A stretch of 64,000 nt of DNA from Cytophaga hutchinsonii ATCC 33406 (GTDB taxonomy: Bacteria; Bacteroidota; Bacteroidia; Cytophagales; Cytophagaceae): assembly GCF_000014145.1 (NCBI RefSeq), contig NC_008255.1, positions 2,434,001-2,498,000 on the forward strand. The letters are read 5' to 3'. The position numbers were made by a program, and so were the translations under genes. The notes under the pieces were generated by a model. That model saw nothing but the letters and a program-made list of their open reading frames with translations. It made no database searches and was not told the origin of the DNA. Shown piece by piece: positions 25,302 to 33,951 of this stretch. Position 1 is the first letter of the stretch. Each line of letters opens with the position of its first letter.

Positions 25302-25923
25302 CTTTCAACGCAACATTATATACCCGGTTTACAAACGTGATTAGTGTATAGTCGCCCGACTTTTCGGTCATTTCAACTTTCATTACTCCATAATCCGTTT
25401 TATTCACGTACACATTCACCTTTGTAACATACTGTTTCATTGTTACATCAATCGGTGTCATCTCCATCAGAAAAAATTTGCTGTTCTCTTTGAATGCAAT
25501 AGAAAATTCTTTGCTGTCCAGCACATTTCCCTGAACCGCTTTGATCATAAGATCGTTAACGTATTTAAATAATTTATTGGTCTTTGAATCGTATTTGCTA
25601 ACCTTACCATTGTCTTTAATCAGTACTTTACCTTTATACAAAGACATGATATAGACAAAGGGCGTTGTATATTCCAGCTTCATCATATCCGGCTTTTTAT
25701 ATTTCATGTTCCCTTTAGAGATCACTTTCTGAGCCATAAAAGACAAACTCTTTTCCTGTACAAAATCACAGGTCATGGAAGTGATTGATGTATTTTTCTG
25801 GTTAAGTTTTGTTTTGAAGCCAGCCACATCTTTCATTGCCACATATGGATCAGTTTGTCCGGCCATGGAACAGCACAGCAGTACAAAAACGGCAATACCA
25901 ATATATTTTCTGAAACTATTCAT
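25279..25923 (-). CDS. LolA-like outer-membrane lipoprotein carrier protein
   Basis: A 214-residue exported protein: signal peptide (FRKYIGIAVFVLLCCSMAGQ), then the LolA half-barrel with SMTCDFVQEKSLSFMAQKVI, SKGNMKYKKPDMMKLEYTTP and YIMSLYKGKVLIKDNGKVSK. LolA shuttles lipoproteins through the periplasm; cluster-encoded paralogues are thought to carry the pigment or its lipid form instead (inference from aryl-polyene loci). It overlaps the deacetylase gene by 8 nt and the lipoprotein gene by 23 nt. Confidence 0.85.
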   Translation of the reverse strand: MNSFRKYIGIAVFVLLCCSMAGQTDPYVAMKDVAGFKTKLNQKNTSITSMTCDFVQEKSLSFMAQKVISKGNMKYKKPDMMKLEYTTPFVYIMSLYKGKVLIKDNGKVSKYDSKTNKLFKYVNDLMIKAVQGNVLDSKEFSIAFKENSKFFLMEMTPIDVTMKQYVTKVNVYVNKTDYGVMKVEMTEKSGDYTLITFVNRVYNVALKDEEFLVQ

Positions 25924-26695
25924 CTAAATTATTTAAATCGAGTATGTCATTAAGCTCAAAAATAAACCCATTCGCATTGGCAAACAACAAAAACTCAGCC
26001 AAAATCACCGGTGTATGTGCATTTGTATCGTGCAACAAGATAATGTCCCCGTTTTTCAGATTTGGCTTAATGCGGTTCAGCACTTTTTCTGTTGATTTGC
26101 TTACCGTATCAAACGAGCGTTTATTCCAGCCTATGGAGTGCATAGACAAGCGTTGTACAGCTTTAGCTATGTTTGGATTGGTTACACCAAAAGGCGGGCG
26201 GTAGAGTTTATACGTACGCCCGATGGTTTGCTGAATAATCTGTTCTGTCGCTGCTATTTCTTCTGCTACTTTTTTAGCCGCATACATGCCAATAAAGTTG
26301 GAATGGTTATAACTGTGATTGGCTACAATATGGCCTTCGGCAGCAATCTGTTTGGCCAGTTCCGGGAACTGCACAATGTTTTTTCCGATGCAAAAGAAAA
26401 CAGCTTTTGCATGCATTGCTTTCAGTGCTTCAAGAATCAGCGGCGTATATACCGGATGCGGACCATCATCAAACGTAAGGATAATATTCTTTTTAGATGC
26501 ATTGGGGAGCGAACAGATCGAAGTTAAAAAAATACCGGCACGCATGCGAAACGCGGCATAGATAATGAACAGCATCCAGAGCATAATCTCCATGGGATAT
26601 ACCCAGAATGGAAGTGGTGAAACCAGCGATCCGTAGAGAACAGTAGCAATAAAAAAGCTCCCGAACAGGTAGCGGAATGTCTTATAGGTCAACAT
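25916..26695 (-). CDS. Polysaccharide deacetylase (NodB-fold) with membrane anchor
   Basis: A 259-residue carbohydrate esterase 4-type protein. One or two N-terminal helices (about 8-48) anchor it. The NodB core has IILTFDDGPHPVYTPLI (catalytic and metal Asp), VANHSYNHSNF (metal His pair), YRPPFGVTNP and the final ILLHDTN. Metal-dependent removal of N- or O-acetyl groups is expected. In this cluster the substrate may be an acetylated sugar attached to or carrying the pigment; that is inference. It overlaps both neighbours. Confidence 0.88.
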   Translation of the reverse strand: MLTYKTFRYLFGSFFIATVLYGSLVSPLPFWVYPMEIMLWMLFIIYAAFRMRAGIFLTSICSLPNASKKNIILTFDDGPHPVYTPLILEALKAMHAKAVFFCIGKNIVQFPELAKQIAAEGHIVANHSYNHSNFIGMYAAKKVAEEIAATEQIIQQTIGRTYKLYRPPFGVTNPNIAKAVQRLSMHSIGWNKRSFDTVSKSTEKVLNRIKPNLKNGDIILLHDTNAHTPVILAEFLLFANANGFIFELNDILDLNNLDE

Positions 26696-27746
26696 CTGTC
26701 AGCAAACAGAATGAATGATACTTATTGTGTGATTGATTGTACAGCAGCACACGTTTAGGGGCACGGTGTCCTTTATCGGAAAGAATGACCGATGCATCTA
26801 TCTTTTTATGACGGATCAGCTGTGCGCCCAACCAGTACGCAAACGAAGAAGCGGTGAAGGATTCACCGAAATGGTGTTTATATACAACGTGTGTAGACGT
26901 GCTGAACAGATTACGAACCGGTTCATAATACACATCACTTGCTGCATCGCCGTTCATGCCCAATACCAATACATCAATATCGGCGGCTGTTAACGAAGCT
27001 TCTGCAAGAAACTTTTTAAAGTGTGCTTCAATAGATGTATCCTTCGGTAATATATAAATCAGCTCCAGCGCTTTAACGGCGGCTACCGAAGATTCTTTTT
27101 TCTCCGAAGAGAGCATCATGCTTACCACACCCTCTCCCGCAGTTACAGCCAACGCATTTTTATGCGCAATAGCTTCCGCACGGTCCCACAGATGCATGCG
27201 TTTTACGATCGTATGCACGGCAGGAATGATCTCATCTGCTGCATTTACCAATACATGCTTACAGCTCTTATCCAGCAGCATCAGTACAGCATCCAGCAGT
27301 GATGACTCAAAGGTGAAATATCTGTTTGAATACGTATAGTTCGGGTAATAACACGTGATCATCATAGCGATCTGCCCGCTGATCGTATTGTGTGTGGATT
27401 GAATAAATGCAGTTGGTGAAAGCATCGATTCGTTGTTTTCGATCAATGCTTTTAAAAACTTCTCCGTGTCTTCCAGACAACCTAAGCCCGTACCTGTAAT
27501 GATTGCTTCGGGCATTACGCCGTCTGCCATAGCAATGCTTTTCTGCGCCGCTACCAGGGACATCTTAATGAGCCTGCTGAAGCGTCTGCTCGCTGTGGGG
27601 TTTAAATATTGCTTATAATCCGGGTCAAGTACTTTCCGGTATGGAATGGTTTCTGTCTGTACATTTCCATCTACATACGATTCGTCAAACGTTGGCTGAG
27701 CAGAAACCCCTGATAAGCCATTAATATAAACGTTCTGTATTAACAT
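26682..27746 (-). CDS. Ketosynthase-like subunit lacking catalytic Cys (chain-length-factor type)
   Basis: A 354-residue protein with the beta-ketoacyl-synthase fold (ITGTGLGCLEDTEKFLKALI, QSTHNTISGQIAMMITCYYP, VLVNAADEI). Where active enzymes have TACSS it reads TFESS, so the nucleophile Cys is replaced by Glu. This matches chain-length factors, which pair with an active ketosynthase to set polyene length. The partner is most likely the KS encoded immediately upstream, whose gene it overlaps by 7 nt. Confidence 0.82.
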   Translation of the reverse strand: MLIQNVYINGLSGVSAQPTFDESYVDGNVQTETIPYRKVLDPDYKQYLNPTASRRFSRLIKMSLVAAQKSIAMADGVMPEAIITGTGLGCLEDTEKFLKALIENNESMLSPTAFIQSTHNTISGQIAMMITCYYPNYTYSNRYFTFESSLLDAVLMLLDKSCKHVLVNAADEIIPAVHTIVKRMHLWDRAEAIAHKNALAVTAGEGVVSMMLSSEKKESSVAAVKALELIYILPKDTSIEAHFKKFLAEASLTAADIDVLVLGMNGDAASDVYYEPVRNLFSTSTHVVYKHHFGESFTASSFAYWLGAQLIRHKKIDASVILSDKGHRAPKRVLLYNQSHNKYHSFCLLTDVDL

Positions 27747-28948
27747 GCCGAGATCAGTAAAGATGAGTTGTTGCCCCCAAAACCAAAGGAATTAGAGAGA
27801 ATATGTTTAATCGTTTTATTTGTCTGAAGTTCTGTAACCGGTATAATACCTGTCTCTTCAATGGGGTCTTTGAAATTTTTATTCGGGAACATCCATCCGT
27901 TCTGTATCGCCAGCACAGACATGACTGCTTCTATCCCACCTGCAGCTGCTAAGGTATGGCCGGTCATGGCTTTGGTTGAACTCACCGGCGGAAGATCTGC
28001 CGGGAAGATCCGCTGCAAGGCAACACTCTCCGACATGTCATTATTCTGTGTACCTGTTCCGTGTGCATTGATGTAATCGATCACGGATGGTGCATAACCG
28101 CTCACGTTGATGGCCTGCATCATGGCCAGGTAAGCGCCTTCTCCATTGGGCGAAGATGCCGTCTGATGATACGCATCACAGGCATTGCCATAACCGGATA
28201 ATACGGCTAATGGTTTTACACCTCTGCGGGTTACCGAAGCTTCTGATTCAAGTACGAAATATCCGGCGGCTTCACCTAAATTCAAACCCGTACGGTTTTT
28301 ATCAAAGGGTTTGCAAGGCTCTTCGGATAAGATCATCAGCGAATTAAAACCGTTTATGGTAAATTTACAGATGGCATCTGAACCGCCTGCCACAACTATA
28401 TCGCATACGCCTGCTTTAATCAGGCGTGCTGCATGAATCATTGCATTGGCTGCAGATGAACACGCTGTACTGATGGTTGTAATGTATTGTTCAATCCCCA
28501 GCAAGGCTGCCATTTGTTCGGCGGCGTCACCACAGTCGTGGGTTAATGCTAATTTAAGATTTCCTTTGGAAGGAGATTGAATAAAATCTGCGTAAAAAAA
28601 TTCGCCTTTATCCATACCACCGGCACTGGTTGAATTAACCAGGCCTGCACGTATACAGTCTTCCTTTGTTAAGCCTGCCATTGCTACGGCTTCCGAAGCG
28701 GCGATCATACCTAATAAAGCTGTTCTGGAATATACCTGCTTAGCCGGTAAACCCGGCACCCTGCTTTTTAATGCGGCATCACTTAGCTGTATCTGTGCTG
28801 TTGGTAAGGCACGCGCCAGAATAGAATCCAATCTGGTTTTTCTGGAAACACCTGTTTTTGATTCAAGAATAGAATCCGTTAACTCCGTTACATTGAGACC
28901 AATTGAAGAAACAGAACCAATGCCGGAAATTAAAACACGTGAAGACAT
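27740..28948 (-). CDS. Beta-ketoacyl-ACP synthase (FabF-like), active
   Basis: A 402-residue condensing enzyme. All catalytic residues are present: C163 in ISTACSSAAN, His in NAHGTGTQNND and His in AMTGHTLAAAGG. It should condense malonyl-ACP with the growing aryl polyenoyl chain and probably dimerises with the chain-length-factor-like protein encoded next. I use the ATG at 28948; a TTG lies one codon upstream. Confidence 0.92.
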   Translation of the reverse strand: MSSRVLISGIGSVSSIGLNVTELTDSILESKTGVSRKTRLDSILARALPTAQIQLSDAALKSRVPGLPAKQVYSRTALLGMIAASEAVAMAGLTKEDCIRAGLVNSTSAGGMDKGEFFYADFIQSPSKGNLKLALTHDCGDAAEQMAALLGIEQYITTISTACSSAANAMIHAARLIKAGVCDIVVAGGSDAICKFTINGFNSLMILSEEPCKPFDKNRTGLNLGEAAGYFVLESEASVTRRGVKPLAVLSGYGNACDAYHQTASSPNGEGAYLAMMQAINVSGYAPSVIDYINAHGTGTQNNDMSESVALQRIFPADLPPVSSTKAMTGHTLAAAGGIEAVMSVLAIQNGWMFPNKNFKDPIEETGIIPVTELQTNKTIKHILSNSFGFGGNNSSLLISAC

Positions 28949-28966
28949 CAAACTATATGAATAAGA

Positions 28967-29251
28967 TTATTTTTGTTCCTGCTGTTGCTGTTGCTGTTGC
29001 TGCTGTCTGGCGTAGATGAATTCTGCCATAGATTGAACAGAGAAAAATACCGATTTACCTTCTTCTGCACCATTCACTTTTATACCGTATTTTTTTTGAA
29101 GCAATACGATCAATTCTAATACATCAATGGAATCCAAACCAAGACCATCAACAAATAATGGTGCATTGTCTTTGATATCTTCCGGGGTAATGTCTTGAAG
29201 ATTTAGCTGTGAAATGATTTCTTTTTTTAATTCAGTAATTAACTGGTTCAT
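28967..29251 (-). CDS. Acyl carrier protein with polyglutamine tail
   Basis: A 94-residue carrier protein. The phosphopantetheine attachment Ser is S41 in FVDGLGLDSIDVLELIVLLQ. The helix II/III region is normal (KKYGIKV, SVQSMAEFIYA). The C-terminus is unusual: nine Gln in a row (R82 then Q83-Q91) followed by EQK. It carries the polyene intermediates for the surrounding ketosynthases, reductase and dehydratases, and is a likely target of the AcpS gene of the same cluster. Confidence 0.93.
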   Translation of the reverse strand: MNQLITELKKEIISQLNLQDITPEDIKDNAPLFVDGLGLDSIDVLELIVLLQKKYGIKVNGAEEGKSVFFSVQSMAEFIYARQQQQQQQQQEQK

Positions 29252-29252
29252 A

Positions 29253-29882
29253 TTATCGATATAGTAATTCTATTTGTCTTGCAGTAAATTCAATTTCTGA
29301 AGAGTTGTTCCCAAGCCCTTGCTCAACCAATACGAGCAATACATCCGGTTTTCCCTGTGAATAATCAATCCAGCCTACAAGTGCTGCCTTGATTGTTTTT
29401 TTATTAAATAGTTGAACGGTATAACTTTTCAAAAGTTCTGCCTGAATGGATTCAGAAAGAAAAAACATGTTTTCTCCTTTGATTTTGTACTTTATACAGA
29501 TCTCACCCATTACGATGTTTGAGAGTGTATATACAAATATAGCAGGACTCGGGAAAAAATTCTCTTTATTGGTGATAGTTTTCTGAAATTCAATGTCCGT
29601 ATCCAGCGATCCGGAAGCATTCGATATAACAATTCCGATGTCTGTATCCAAATAAGCAGCTTTTATATCCCGTTTTTTTATAATTTTTTCTGCTGCCAAT
29701 ATTCCGTATTTACTCAGCGTATCCATTTTGAAATACTTCGGATACTCCAGTCCCAGATGGCTGTATAAGGCTGCAGGATCGTTTTTAACCAACTCTTTTC
29801 CTTCTGCCGTTTCAATAGAAACAAAATCCGGTTGAGAAGGTTCAACTTTTATACGACAAAACCCGGAAATGATATATGCCAT
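29253..29882 (-). CDS. Short ketosynthase-like protein, no catalytic Cys
   Basis: A 209-residue protein matching the N-terminal half of a ketosynthase (KYGILAAEKIIKK, IGIVISNASGSLDTDIEFQK, FPSPAIFVYTLSNIVMGEIC). At the active-site Cys position it reads FLSESIQ, and the C-terminal half with both catalytic His residues is absent. It cannot be a condensing enzyme alone. It may be an accessory or scaffolding subunit for the active KS encoded 4 nt upstream. The length looks intact, not a fresh truncation. Confidence 0.72.
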   Translation of the reverse strand: MAYIISGFCRIKVEPSQPDFVSIETAEGKELVKNDPAALYSHLGLEYPKYFKMDTLSKYGILAAEKIIKKRDIKAAYLDTDIGIVISNASGSLDTDIEFQKTITNKENFFPSPAIFVYTLSNIVMGEICIKYKIKGENMFFLSESIQAELLKSYTVQLFNKKTIKAALVGWIDYSQGKPDVLLVLVEQGLGNNSSEIEFTARQIELLYR

Positions 29883-29886
29883 CTTT

Positions 29887-31008
29887 TTATTTCTTTAAAA
29901 GTAAAGCGGTGTTACCTCCGCCAAAACCAGACGCTGTTTTCAAGCCGATCTGCATGGTTTTAAGAGTGGACTGGCGTGTAACATTTAATTCTACGCTTGT
30001 ACCGGTTTCAGTAAAACCAATGGATGGAACAAGCATGTTATTTTGTAAACTCTGCGCCAGGTAAATGGTTTCAATAATACCTGCCGCGCCCAGCGTATGA
30101 CCAATATTGCCTTTTACACTATAAACAGCTTTTGCTTCCAGGTTTGCTGTTTTAAATGCCATCGATTCCATTTCATCGTTATAGAGCGTTGCTGTTCCGT
30201 GTGCTGAAATAACGTCGATCTGCTCTGCGGTAATACCGGCTTCGTTTATCGCGCCAAGGATAGCAGACGACAACCCTTCTCCTGTTCTTGAAGGACCAGA
30301 CAAGTGATTGGCATCATTGGAAGATACAACCGATAGAATTTCAATAGCTGCTGCATCAGTTTTTTTATTGCTTAATATCAATGTGCCGCAGCCTTCTCCT
30401 AAGGATAAACCTGCACGTGCTTTATCAAATGGTTTGCATGGAAACGGGCTAAGTGCCTGGAAGGAATGAAAGCCGGACAGAATAAATTCTGAAAAACAAT
30501 CTGCTCCTGTAACCACTACATGTGTGTAACGGTTGTCCTGCAAAACTTCATACCCGTATTGAATGGCCTGTAAGCCTGAGATACAGGCGTTGGATACAAC
30601 AATAGGTGTATTGGGATTATTAAAATAGGCGGTAACGTCTTGTGCCGTTATCCCGATGCGTAAACGGTTTTTATCAAATGTTTCGTCTGTCAGGTATTCT
30701 ACGTTTCCTTTTGTTGAAGCAAATACAAACAAGACGTTAGCATTTTCTACATCAATTTCCGTACGTTCTAAGGCTTTTTCAATACAGGAAATAAACAGAC
30801 GTTCTATTTTAGTTTTACCGGCTGCATCTTTTTTGATTTGAAACGATTTTCCGTCTTCAAATTTTGACGCGTAAAAAGTACCGATCTGCGGATGCGTATA
30901 TGTTCTGATAGCAGATTGCAAGCTATATAACTTTTCCATATTCTCTTCCGTGCTCTGCCCCAATGGCGTCACAACAGAATCAGCAAGTATGTAAACGTTA
31001 TTTTTCAT
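29887..31008 (-). CDS. Beta-ketoacyl-ACP synthase, second active KS
   Basis: A 373-residue condensing enzyme with the catalytic triad: C142 in VVSNACISGLQ, His in SAHGTATLYND and His in GNIGHTLGAAG. It is a little shorter than FabF. It might perform a different condensation from the KS at 27740, for example the first step on the 4-coumaroyl starter; that is inference. It sits between the thioesterase and the short KS-like gene in one transcription unit. Confidence 0.9.
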   Translation of the reverse strand: MKNNVYILADSVVTPLGQSTEENMEKLYSLQSAIRTYTHPQIGTFYASKFEDGKSFQIKKDAAGKTKIERLFISCIEKALERTEIDVENANVLFVFASTKGNVEYLTDETFDKNRLRIGITAQDVTAYFNNPNTPIVVSNACISGLQAIQYGYEVLQDNRYTHVVVTGADCFSEFILSGFHSFQALSPFPCKPFDKARAGLSLGEGCGTLILSNKKTDAAAIEILSVVSSNDANHLSGPSRTGEGLSSAILGAINEAGITAEQIDVISAHGTATLYNDEMESMAFKTANLEAKAVYSVKGNIGHTLGAAGIIETIYLAQSLQNNMLVPSIGFTETGTSVELNVTRQSTLKTMQIGLKTASGFGGGNTALLLKK

Positions 31009-31011
31009 GTA

Positions 31012-31428
31012 TCAGATCAGTCCGTGTTTTTTCTTCCATTCAACAAGAAACGGAGGTATGGTTAAGCTTAATTCTTTGTTAGAATCCAGGAACACCTGAA
31101 CGGTTTCGCCCGTGGCAATAAGTTCTCCGGTTGCTTTGTTTTTTATAACAAATTTAAAGATAAGTTTCGCTGCATCGGTATCCACGTAAGTAGCTTCCAC
31201 TATTGCGGTATCGCCATATTTTAACGAACGCTTGTAATCACACACTACTTTTACAATCGGTGTGGAATAACCTGCGCGGTGTACATCCAGATAGTGAATG
31301 CCGTATTTTAAACCGAATGCTTCGCGCGCATCTTCGAAATAACGTACATAATGCCCATGCCAAACAATCAGTAAAGAATCAACTTCACTGAACCGAACCA
31401 ACACATCTGTTTCATGGCATAAGGTCAT
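31012..31428 (-). CDS. Acyl-CoA/ACP thioesterase, 4-hydroxybenzoyl-CoA thioesterase type
   Basis: A 138-residue hotdog thioesterase with the family motif VRFSEVDSLLIVWHGHYVRY (Asp replaced in the usual D..GHVNN site by W-HGHYVRYFEDARE) and LKYGDTAIVEATYVD. It would release or edit acyl intermediates from CoA or ACP. In the pigment cluster it may off-load the polyene acid or remove misprimed chains. It lies 3 nt from the KS gene. Confidence 0.85.
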   Translation of the reverse strand: MTLCHETDVLVRFSEVDSLLIVWHGHYVRYFEDAREAFGLKYGIHYLDVHRAGYSTPIVKVVCDYKRSLKYGDTAIVEATYVDTDAAKLIFKFVIKNKATGELIATGETVQVFLDSNKELSLTIPPFLVEWKKKHGLI

Positions 31429-31432
31429 TGTA

Positions 31433-31858
31433 TTATTTTTTCAAAACGATTTTCATTTCACAGGTAAGCACGCGCTTGCCTTTTACAAAGCTCTCTCCTT
31501 TTATCAATGTCATATCAAAGATTTCCTCCAGTACTTCAACGCGTGTTTCAAGCACATCTCCTACCTTTGGCAGATAATCAATTTCCAGGTTTTTAACAGC
31601 GCCAATAAAACCAACCGGCACAGGCTGGCTGGTTAATGTACACGCATAGCCAACACCGGCTGCTGCGGTCTGCGCAACATTTTCAATCAGTCCGGGTTCG
31701 TGCAGCACACCGTCTTTAACAAACAATCCGTGTGCAGGTATTTCAAGTTCTGTTTCCGTTACATTCTTTTCTGCAGACACCAATGTGCTGATCATAACGA
31801 TCGGCGGGCGCTGCGGAATATATTGAATCACATTTTTATCCGGAAGAACTGCTGCCAT
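31433..31858 (-). CDS. Hotdog-fold dehydratase-like protein (ApeP/FabZ-related)
   Basis: A 141-residue hotdog protein with PQRPPIVMISTLVSAEKN at the N-terminus and LHEPGLIENVAQTAAAGVGY in the central helix, as in the second dehydratase of aryl-polyene clusters. The classical FabZ HFP motif is absent; the Glu/His of HEPGLIENVAQ may serve catalysis (inference). It follows the methyltransferase by 1 nt. Confidence 0.78.
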   Translation of the reverse strand: MAAVLPDKNVIQYIPQRPPIVMISTLVSAEKNVTETELEIPAHGLFVKDGVLHEPGLIENVAQTAAAGVGYACTLTSQPVPVGFIGAVKNLEIDYLPKVGDVLETRVEVLEEIFDMTLIKGESFVKGKRVLTCEMKIVLKK

Positions 31859-31859
31859 G

Positions 31860-32960
31860 TTATTTCTTTTTACAGATTAAAACCGTATGGCTGATACCAA
31901 CATTATTAATATCTTCTTCAATGACAAAACCTGCCTTCTCTACGCAGCGGATAAATACCTCTGAATGATACATCTGGCTGTTTCCGTTGGCAATGCAGGT
32001 AAAGTATAGAGACGTTTGCTGCAAACAGAAAGAAGCTGCTTCAAATTTCTGTCTGTCCCAGAATGTTTCCATAATGATCAGCTTGCCTGAATCAGTTAAA
32101 GCTGTTAATGCCTTTTTCAGAATGCCAACAATTTCATCTTCAGAAAAACAATCCAGGAACTGACTCATCCAGACAACGTCATAACCTGCAGGCAAGCTCG
32201 TTTCGGGCTTTAATATATCCAGCGGATGATATGAAATACGTTCGCCTTCTTTGTATTGGCTGATATTTTCTTTGGCCATCGCAATCTGCTGAGGAAGATC
32301 TGCAATGGTCATTTTTACATCTTTGTTGTGATGCACGCAGCTTAACGACCATTTGCCGGTGTTGCCGCCTACATCTAAAATTTTTGCCGGATTAAATTTG
32401 AAAACGATCGGCAGTACCCGGCTGAATGAATCGTCTGAATAGAAATGATCAAACGCCAGCCAGCTTTGTTTTTCTTTTTCCGGTAATTCAGAAAGCGCCT
32501 GATAGAACGTTTCGTATTGCGGCCCGATTACTTTTAATCCTTCCGGTTTACCGTTTACAATAGAATCTTTTAAATGAAAGAAACCCTGGTAATTGATATC
32601 CTGAACAAAGTCCATATTGGCAATTGTCATCGGATCATTTAATATATAATACCCTACCCGTGTAATGGTATATTTTCCGTCGTTAATGATCAGCAAACCC
32701 ATACCCAGCCCTGCTTCTACCAATACACGCACACCATAGTTTGATAGTGTTAACTTAGCAACAATCTCTTCCTGCGTAATTCCTGCTGTACCGGAATCTT
32801 CAATGATTTTCAAAATACCTAAATCTCTTAAAGCCATTGAAGCCTGAAACACAAAGGGAGCAAAAGCAATTTTTTGAGCTTCAAATTTTGCGTCTACAGC
32901 TGAGTGTTTTTCTTCCTGATAAAACCTCATGGAGGATCTTGTTTCTTTTGTTTGCATCAT
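31860..32960 (-). CDS. SAM-dependent O-methyltransferase (plant-type family 2)
   Basis: A 366-residue methyltransferase. The N-terminal half is a winged-helix dimerisation domain (ALRDLGILKIIEDSGTAGIT, EIVAKLTLSNYGVRVLVEAG). The C-terminal catalytic domain has the SAM motif ILDVGGNTGKWSL, MTIADLPQQIAMA and YDVVWMSQFLDCFS. Full length for the family. It probably methylates the aryl ring or a hydroxyl of the pigment; whether O- or C-methylation is not decided by sequence. Confidence 0.88.
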   Translation of the reverse strand: MMQTKETRSSMRFYQEEKHSAVDAKFEAQKIAFAPFVFQASMALRDLGILKIIEDSGTAGITQEEIVAKLTLSNYGVRVLVEAGLGMGLLIINDGKYTITRVGYYILNDPMTIANMDFVQDINYQGFFHLKDSIVNGKPEGLKVIGPQYETFYQALSELPEKEKQSWLAFDHFYSDDSFSRVLPIVFKFNPAKILDVGGNTGKWSLSCVHHNKDVKMTIADLPQQIAMAKENISQYKEGERISYHPLDILKPETSLPAGYDVVWMSQFLDCFSEDEIVGILKKALTALTDSGKLIIMETFWDRQKFEAASFCLQQTSLYFTCIANGNSQMYHSEVFIRCVEKAGFVIEEDINNVGISHTVLICKKK

Positions 32961-32961
32961 T

Positions 32962-33858
32962 TTATTTTCCTGTTTGCCAAAAATTATAATAATTAAACCA
33001 TTGGTATGGGTATTTTTTTACGTTTTTTTCAATTAACTGAACAAACGTAGTAAATGCATCTTTTAATTGTTCTGCCTGGGTATTTTTATCCCGGTCAAAC
33101 GTATATACTTCCCCTTTAGTAGCACTGAAGTAATAATGAGACGAACGTTCTTTCATAGCGAATACAAAAGACACAGGTACTTTATATTTAGCAGCCATTA
33201 ATAACGGACCACTTGGGAAACAGGCCGGTTCACCCAAGAACGGAACCTCTACAACGCGTGTGCCCGGTAAGAAACGATCGCCATGCATACATACCAGTTC
33301 TTTACGCTCAAAGGCATCGTTTATGGCATACAAGTGCGACAGATCTTCTTTAATAGCAATTACCTGAATATTTTTTTCGCCTTTTACACGGTCCAAATAT
33401 TCTTTTACTTTTTCATGTTCGCCTTCAAACATGACAATATTAATCTTAGCCTTTACGCGGTATAATAAGTGTCCCGCAATCTCCCAGTTTCCTAAGTGTG
33501 CGCTTACCAGCAAACCGCCTGTACCTTCTTCTACCATTTGTATCAGGTTTTCTTCCCCGTCAAACGTAAAGGTAAAATTTCCATACCCGGCCATTACAAT
33601 AACTCTGTCAACGAGTGTCTGACCGAAAATGTAAAAGTTGCGATATACACCGAAGAATGCTTTCAACGGTGAAAGTCCCATGCGTTCACGCAGAAACGAA
33701 TAGATTGATTTCCAGGCCTGGTTGAATTGTATGAAATAATAAAAGGCCGCTGGGTACAATACAATATACGTAGGCCAGACACCCATTCTTCTTAATATGA
33801 AAACGAAGAATGAATAGCCCGCTTTTGATCCTTTTGATTTTCCATCCCAAGCTGCCAT
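32962..33858 (-). CDS. Lysophospholipid/LpxL-type acyltransferase
   Basis: A 298-residue membrane-associated acyltransferase of the HtrB/LpxL group. An N-terminal membrane segment (WPTYIVLYPAAFYYFIQFNQ) precedes the catalytic SAHLGNWEIAG (H-x4-E variant), the HGDRFLPGTRVVEVPFLGE motif and the closing FPSGPLLMAAKYKVPVSFVF. It should transfer an acyl or polyene acyl group onto a lipid or resorcinol acceptor. The motif residues are intact, in contrast to the acyltransferase domain buried in the exporter fusion. Confidence 0.87.
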   Translation of the reverse strand: MAAWDGKSKGSKAGYSFFVFILRRMGVWPTYIVLYPAAFYYFIQFNQAWKSIYSFLRERMGLSPLKAFFGVYRNFYIFGQTLVDRVIVMAGYGNFTFTFDGEENLIQMVEEGTGGLLVSAHLGNWEIAGHLLYRVKAKINIVMFEGEHEKVKEYLDRVKGEKNIQVIAIKEDLSHLYAINDAFERKELVCMHGDRFLPGTRVVEVPFLGEPACFPSGPLLMAAKYKVPVSFVFAMKERSSHYYFSATKGEVYTFDRDKNTQAEQLKDAFTTFVQLIEKNVKKYPYQWFNYYNFWQTGK

Positions 33859-33951
33859 GTATTTAATTTGAATTTATTTGTCCGCTTATCCGGTTTCGGT
33901 TATCTACCCGGCAAACGCTATAAACATTGATACAGGAAGATTCCTATTGTA

